This document shows positions 62,567 through 64,000 of a stretch of 64,000 nucleotides of DNA, piece after piece; within the stretch, counting starts at the first letter, position 1, and every line of letters begins with the position of its first letter. The DNA is from Robiginitalea biformata HTCC2501. GTDB lineage: Bacteria > Bacteroidota > Bacteroidia > Flavobacteriales > Flavobacteriaceae. A model generated the notes under the pieces. That model ran no database searches. It saw nothing but the letters and a program-made list of their open reading frames with translations, and had not been told where the DNA came from. The translations under genes and the position numbers were made by a program. Where the stretch lies: the NCBI RefSeq assembly GCF_000024125.1, contig NC_013222.1, positions 1,404,501 to 1,468,500 on the forward strand. Reading direction: 5' to 3'.

Positions 62567-63277
62567 ATGGGACAAAAAACGAATCCGATAGGGAATCGCC
62601 TGGGAATCATCCGGGGCTGGGAATCCAACTGGTACGGAGGTAACGACTACGGCGATAAACTGGCCGAGGACGATAAAATCCGCAAGTATATCCACGCCCG
62701 TCTGGCAAAAGCCAGTGTTTCCCGCGTCATCATCGAGCGGACCCTGAAGCTGATCACCGTTACCATTACCACTGCCCGCCCGGGTATCATCATCGGGAAA
62801 GGCGGCCAGGAAGTGGACAAACTGAAGGAGGAGCTCAAAAAGATCACCGACAAGGAGGTACAGATCAACATTTTTGAGATCAAGCGCCCCGAACTGGACG
62901 CGAATTTGGTTGCCGCGAGCATTGCCCGGCAGATCGAGAGTCGTATTTCCTATCGCCGTGCGATCAAGATGGCTATCGCCGCTGCCATGCGGATGAATGC
63001 CGAAGGGATCAAGATCCAGATTTCCGGCCGCCTGAACGGCGCCGAAATGGCCCGGAGCGAAAGCTATAAGGACGGTCGTATCCCGTTGTCCACCTTCCGT
63101 GCGGACATCGACTACGCCCTGCACGAAGCGCACACCACCTACGGCCGGCTGGGCGTGAAGGTGTGGATCATGAAGGGAGAAGTATACGGCAAGCGCGAGT
63201 TGTCGCCCCTGGTAGGTATGTCCAAAGGAGGCAGCAAGTCCGGAAAACAGGACGGCAAGAAGCGTCGCAGAAAATAA
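62567..63277 (+). CDS. rpsC: 30S ribosomal protein S3
   Basis: A 236-residue protein at the mRNA entry site. An N-terminal [19 protein letters not shown], the KH domain with [17 protein letters not shown] and a C-terminal [18 protein letters not shown] are present. The tail after residue 215 is Lys/Gly/Ser-rich. It follows rplV by 11 bp. Confidence 0.97.
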   Translation: MGQKTNPIGNRLGIIRGWESNWYGGNDYGDKLAEDDKIRKYIHARLAKASVSRVIIERTLKLITVTITTARPGIIIGKGGQEVDKLKEELKKITDKEVQINIFEIKRPELDANLVAASIARQIESRISYRRAIKMAIAAAMRMNAEGIKIQISGRLNGAEMARSESYKDGRIPLSTFRADIDYALHEAHTTYGRLGVKVWIMKGEVYGKRELSPLVGMSKGGSKSGKQDGKKRRRK

Positions 63278-63296
63278 ATAAAGAAGCTTAAAGAAC

Positions 63297-63719
63297 ATGT
63301 TACAGCCAAAAAGAACCAAGTTTCGGAAGGCCCAGAAAGGCCGAATGAAAGGTATATCGCAGCGGGGCCACCAGCTCTCCAATGGGATGTTCGGGATCAA
63401 ATCCCTGGATTCCAGCTTTATTACCTCCCGGCAAATTGAGGCGGCGCGTATTGCAGCCACCCGTTACATGAAGCGCCAGGGACAACTCTGGATTAAAATA
63501 TTCCCGGACAAGCCCATCACCAAGAAACCCCTCGAGGTTCGGATGGGTAAAGGTAAGGGAGCCCCGGAATACTGGGTAGCGGTTGTGAAACCGGGCCGGA
63601 TCATGTTCGAAGTAGCCGGTGTGCCGATCGATGTCGCCCAGGAAGCTTTGCGCCTGGCCGCCCAGAAACTGCCGGTGAAGACAAAATTTATAGTGGCCAG
63701 GGATTACGATCCCTCTTAA
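63297..63719 (+). CDS. rplP: 50S ribosomal protein L16
   Basis: A 140-residue protein near the A-site tRNA elbow. [43 protein letters not shown] and [20 protein letters not shown] match the family. The start is 19 bp after rpsC. Confidence 0.97.
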   Translation: MLQPKRTKFRKAQKGRMKGISQRGHQLSNGMFGIKSLDSSFITSRQIEAARIAATRYMKRQGQLWIKIFPDKPITKKPLEVRMGKGKGAPEYWVAVVKPGRIMFEVAGVPIDVAQEALRLAAQKLPVKTKFIVARDYDPS

Positions 63720-63731
63720 TTGGACCGAATC

Positions 63732-63923
63732 ATGAAACAAGCAGAGATAAAAGAGCTGTCCGTAGAGGAGCTGAAAGAGAAGATGGCCGATTTCAAGAAG
63801 CAGTACGACGAACTGAAAATGGCACACGCCGTTACGCCGCTTGAGAATCCGCTTCAGATCAAAACGGCCCGGAGGACCGTTGCGCGACTGGCGACTGAAT
63901 TAACAAAAAGGGAAAACCAATAA
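63732..63923 (+). CDS. rpmC: 50S ribosomal protein L29
   Basis: A 63-residue two-helix protein at the exit-tunnel rim. MKQAEIKELSVEELKEKMADFKKQYDELK and the second helix with RTVARLATEL are typical. The ATG at 63732 is preferred to the TTG at 63720. Confidence 0.94.
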   Translation: MKQAEIKELSVEELKEKMADFKKQYDELKMAHAVTPLENPLQIKTARRTVARLATELTKRENQ

Positions 63924-63936
63924 TTGGTGTTGCTTT

Positions 63937-64000
63937 ATGGAAAATAGAAATCTTAGAAAAGAACGTATTGGCGTGGTGACCAGCAACCGGATGGAGAAGT
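63937..64000 (+). CDS. rpsQ: 30S ribosomal protein S17, N-terminal fragment
   Basis: ATG at 63937, 13 bp after rpmC, begins MENRNLRKERIGVVTSNRME, the start of S17, and runs off the window edge after 21 codons. The position directly after rpmC is its usual place in the spc part of the operon. Confidence 0.9.
   Translation, partial: MENRNLRKERIGVVTSNRMEK

Overview
The window reads as chromosome of a high-GC marine member of the Flavobacteriaceae (Bacteroidota). Supporting signs are the gliding/type IX secretion genes gldJ and porV, a SusC/SusD-type nutrient-uptake operon, Bacteroidota promoters (TTTG-N19-TAnnTTTG, perfect at 55800-55830), weak Shine-Dalgarno sites, and an str operon of the order rpsL-rpsG-fusA-rpsJ without tuf. 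A Robiginitalea-like genus is my guess from GC content and gene order. It cannot be proved from the window alone.

Layout. 1-7165: the start of a Pycsar-effector-like membrane protein cut by the window edge, an orphan GH32 fructan-degrading lipoprotein, a WG-repeat protein, then the acetate module USP-pta-ackA behind an FNR-like palindrome. 7166-7495: a hairpin-rich spacer and tRNA-Val(GAC). 7573-20066: a cell-envelope and central-metabolism block with murF, gldJ, porV, cdd, pdhA, pdhC, an M28 peptidase, an SDR, a SprT-like protein and manC. 20072-31367: DUF389 protein, MlaEF-type ABC transporter, PafA-type alkaline phosphatase, the gcvP-methyltransferase-glycosyltransferase operon, a UbiA-like membrane protein, an ECF sigma factor with its zinc anti-sigma factor, and a rhodanese. 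31373-49178: M3 peptidase, the purine locus purEK with a divergent hypoxanthine phosphoribosyltransferase-adenylate kinase fusion, obgE, mpl, radC, a NodB/DUF7033-like protein, yjjG, rarA, a repeat-tailed rhomboid protease, rlmB and several secreted proteins of unknown function. 49386-55303: a lipoprotein-SusD-SusC operon. 55800-64000: the str and S10-spc ribosomal operons, leaving the window inside rpsQ.

How the parts work together. Most genes are housekeeping and lie in short operons whose stop and start codons often overlap as ATGA. The best candidates for something unusual are the truncated Pycsar-type effector at the left edge, the Hpt-Adk fusion protein facing purEK, the apparent absence of porU between gldJ and porV, the FNR-like operator placed at about -42 of the acetate operon, the 23-nt tandem repeat that copies the obgE stop codon, and the long untranslated spacer between rpsJ and rplC. 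I found no CRISPR array, insertion sequence, prophage or complete defence island.
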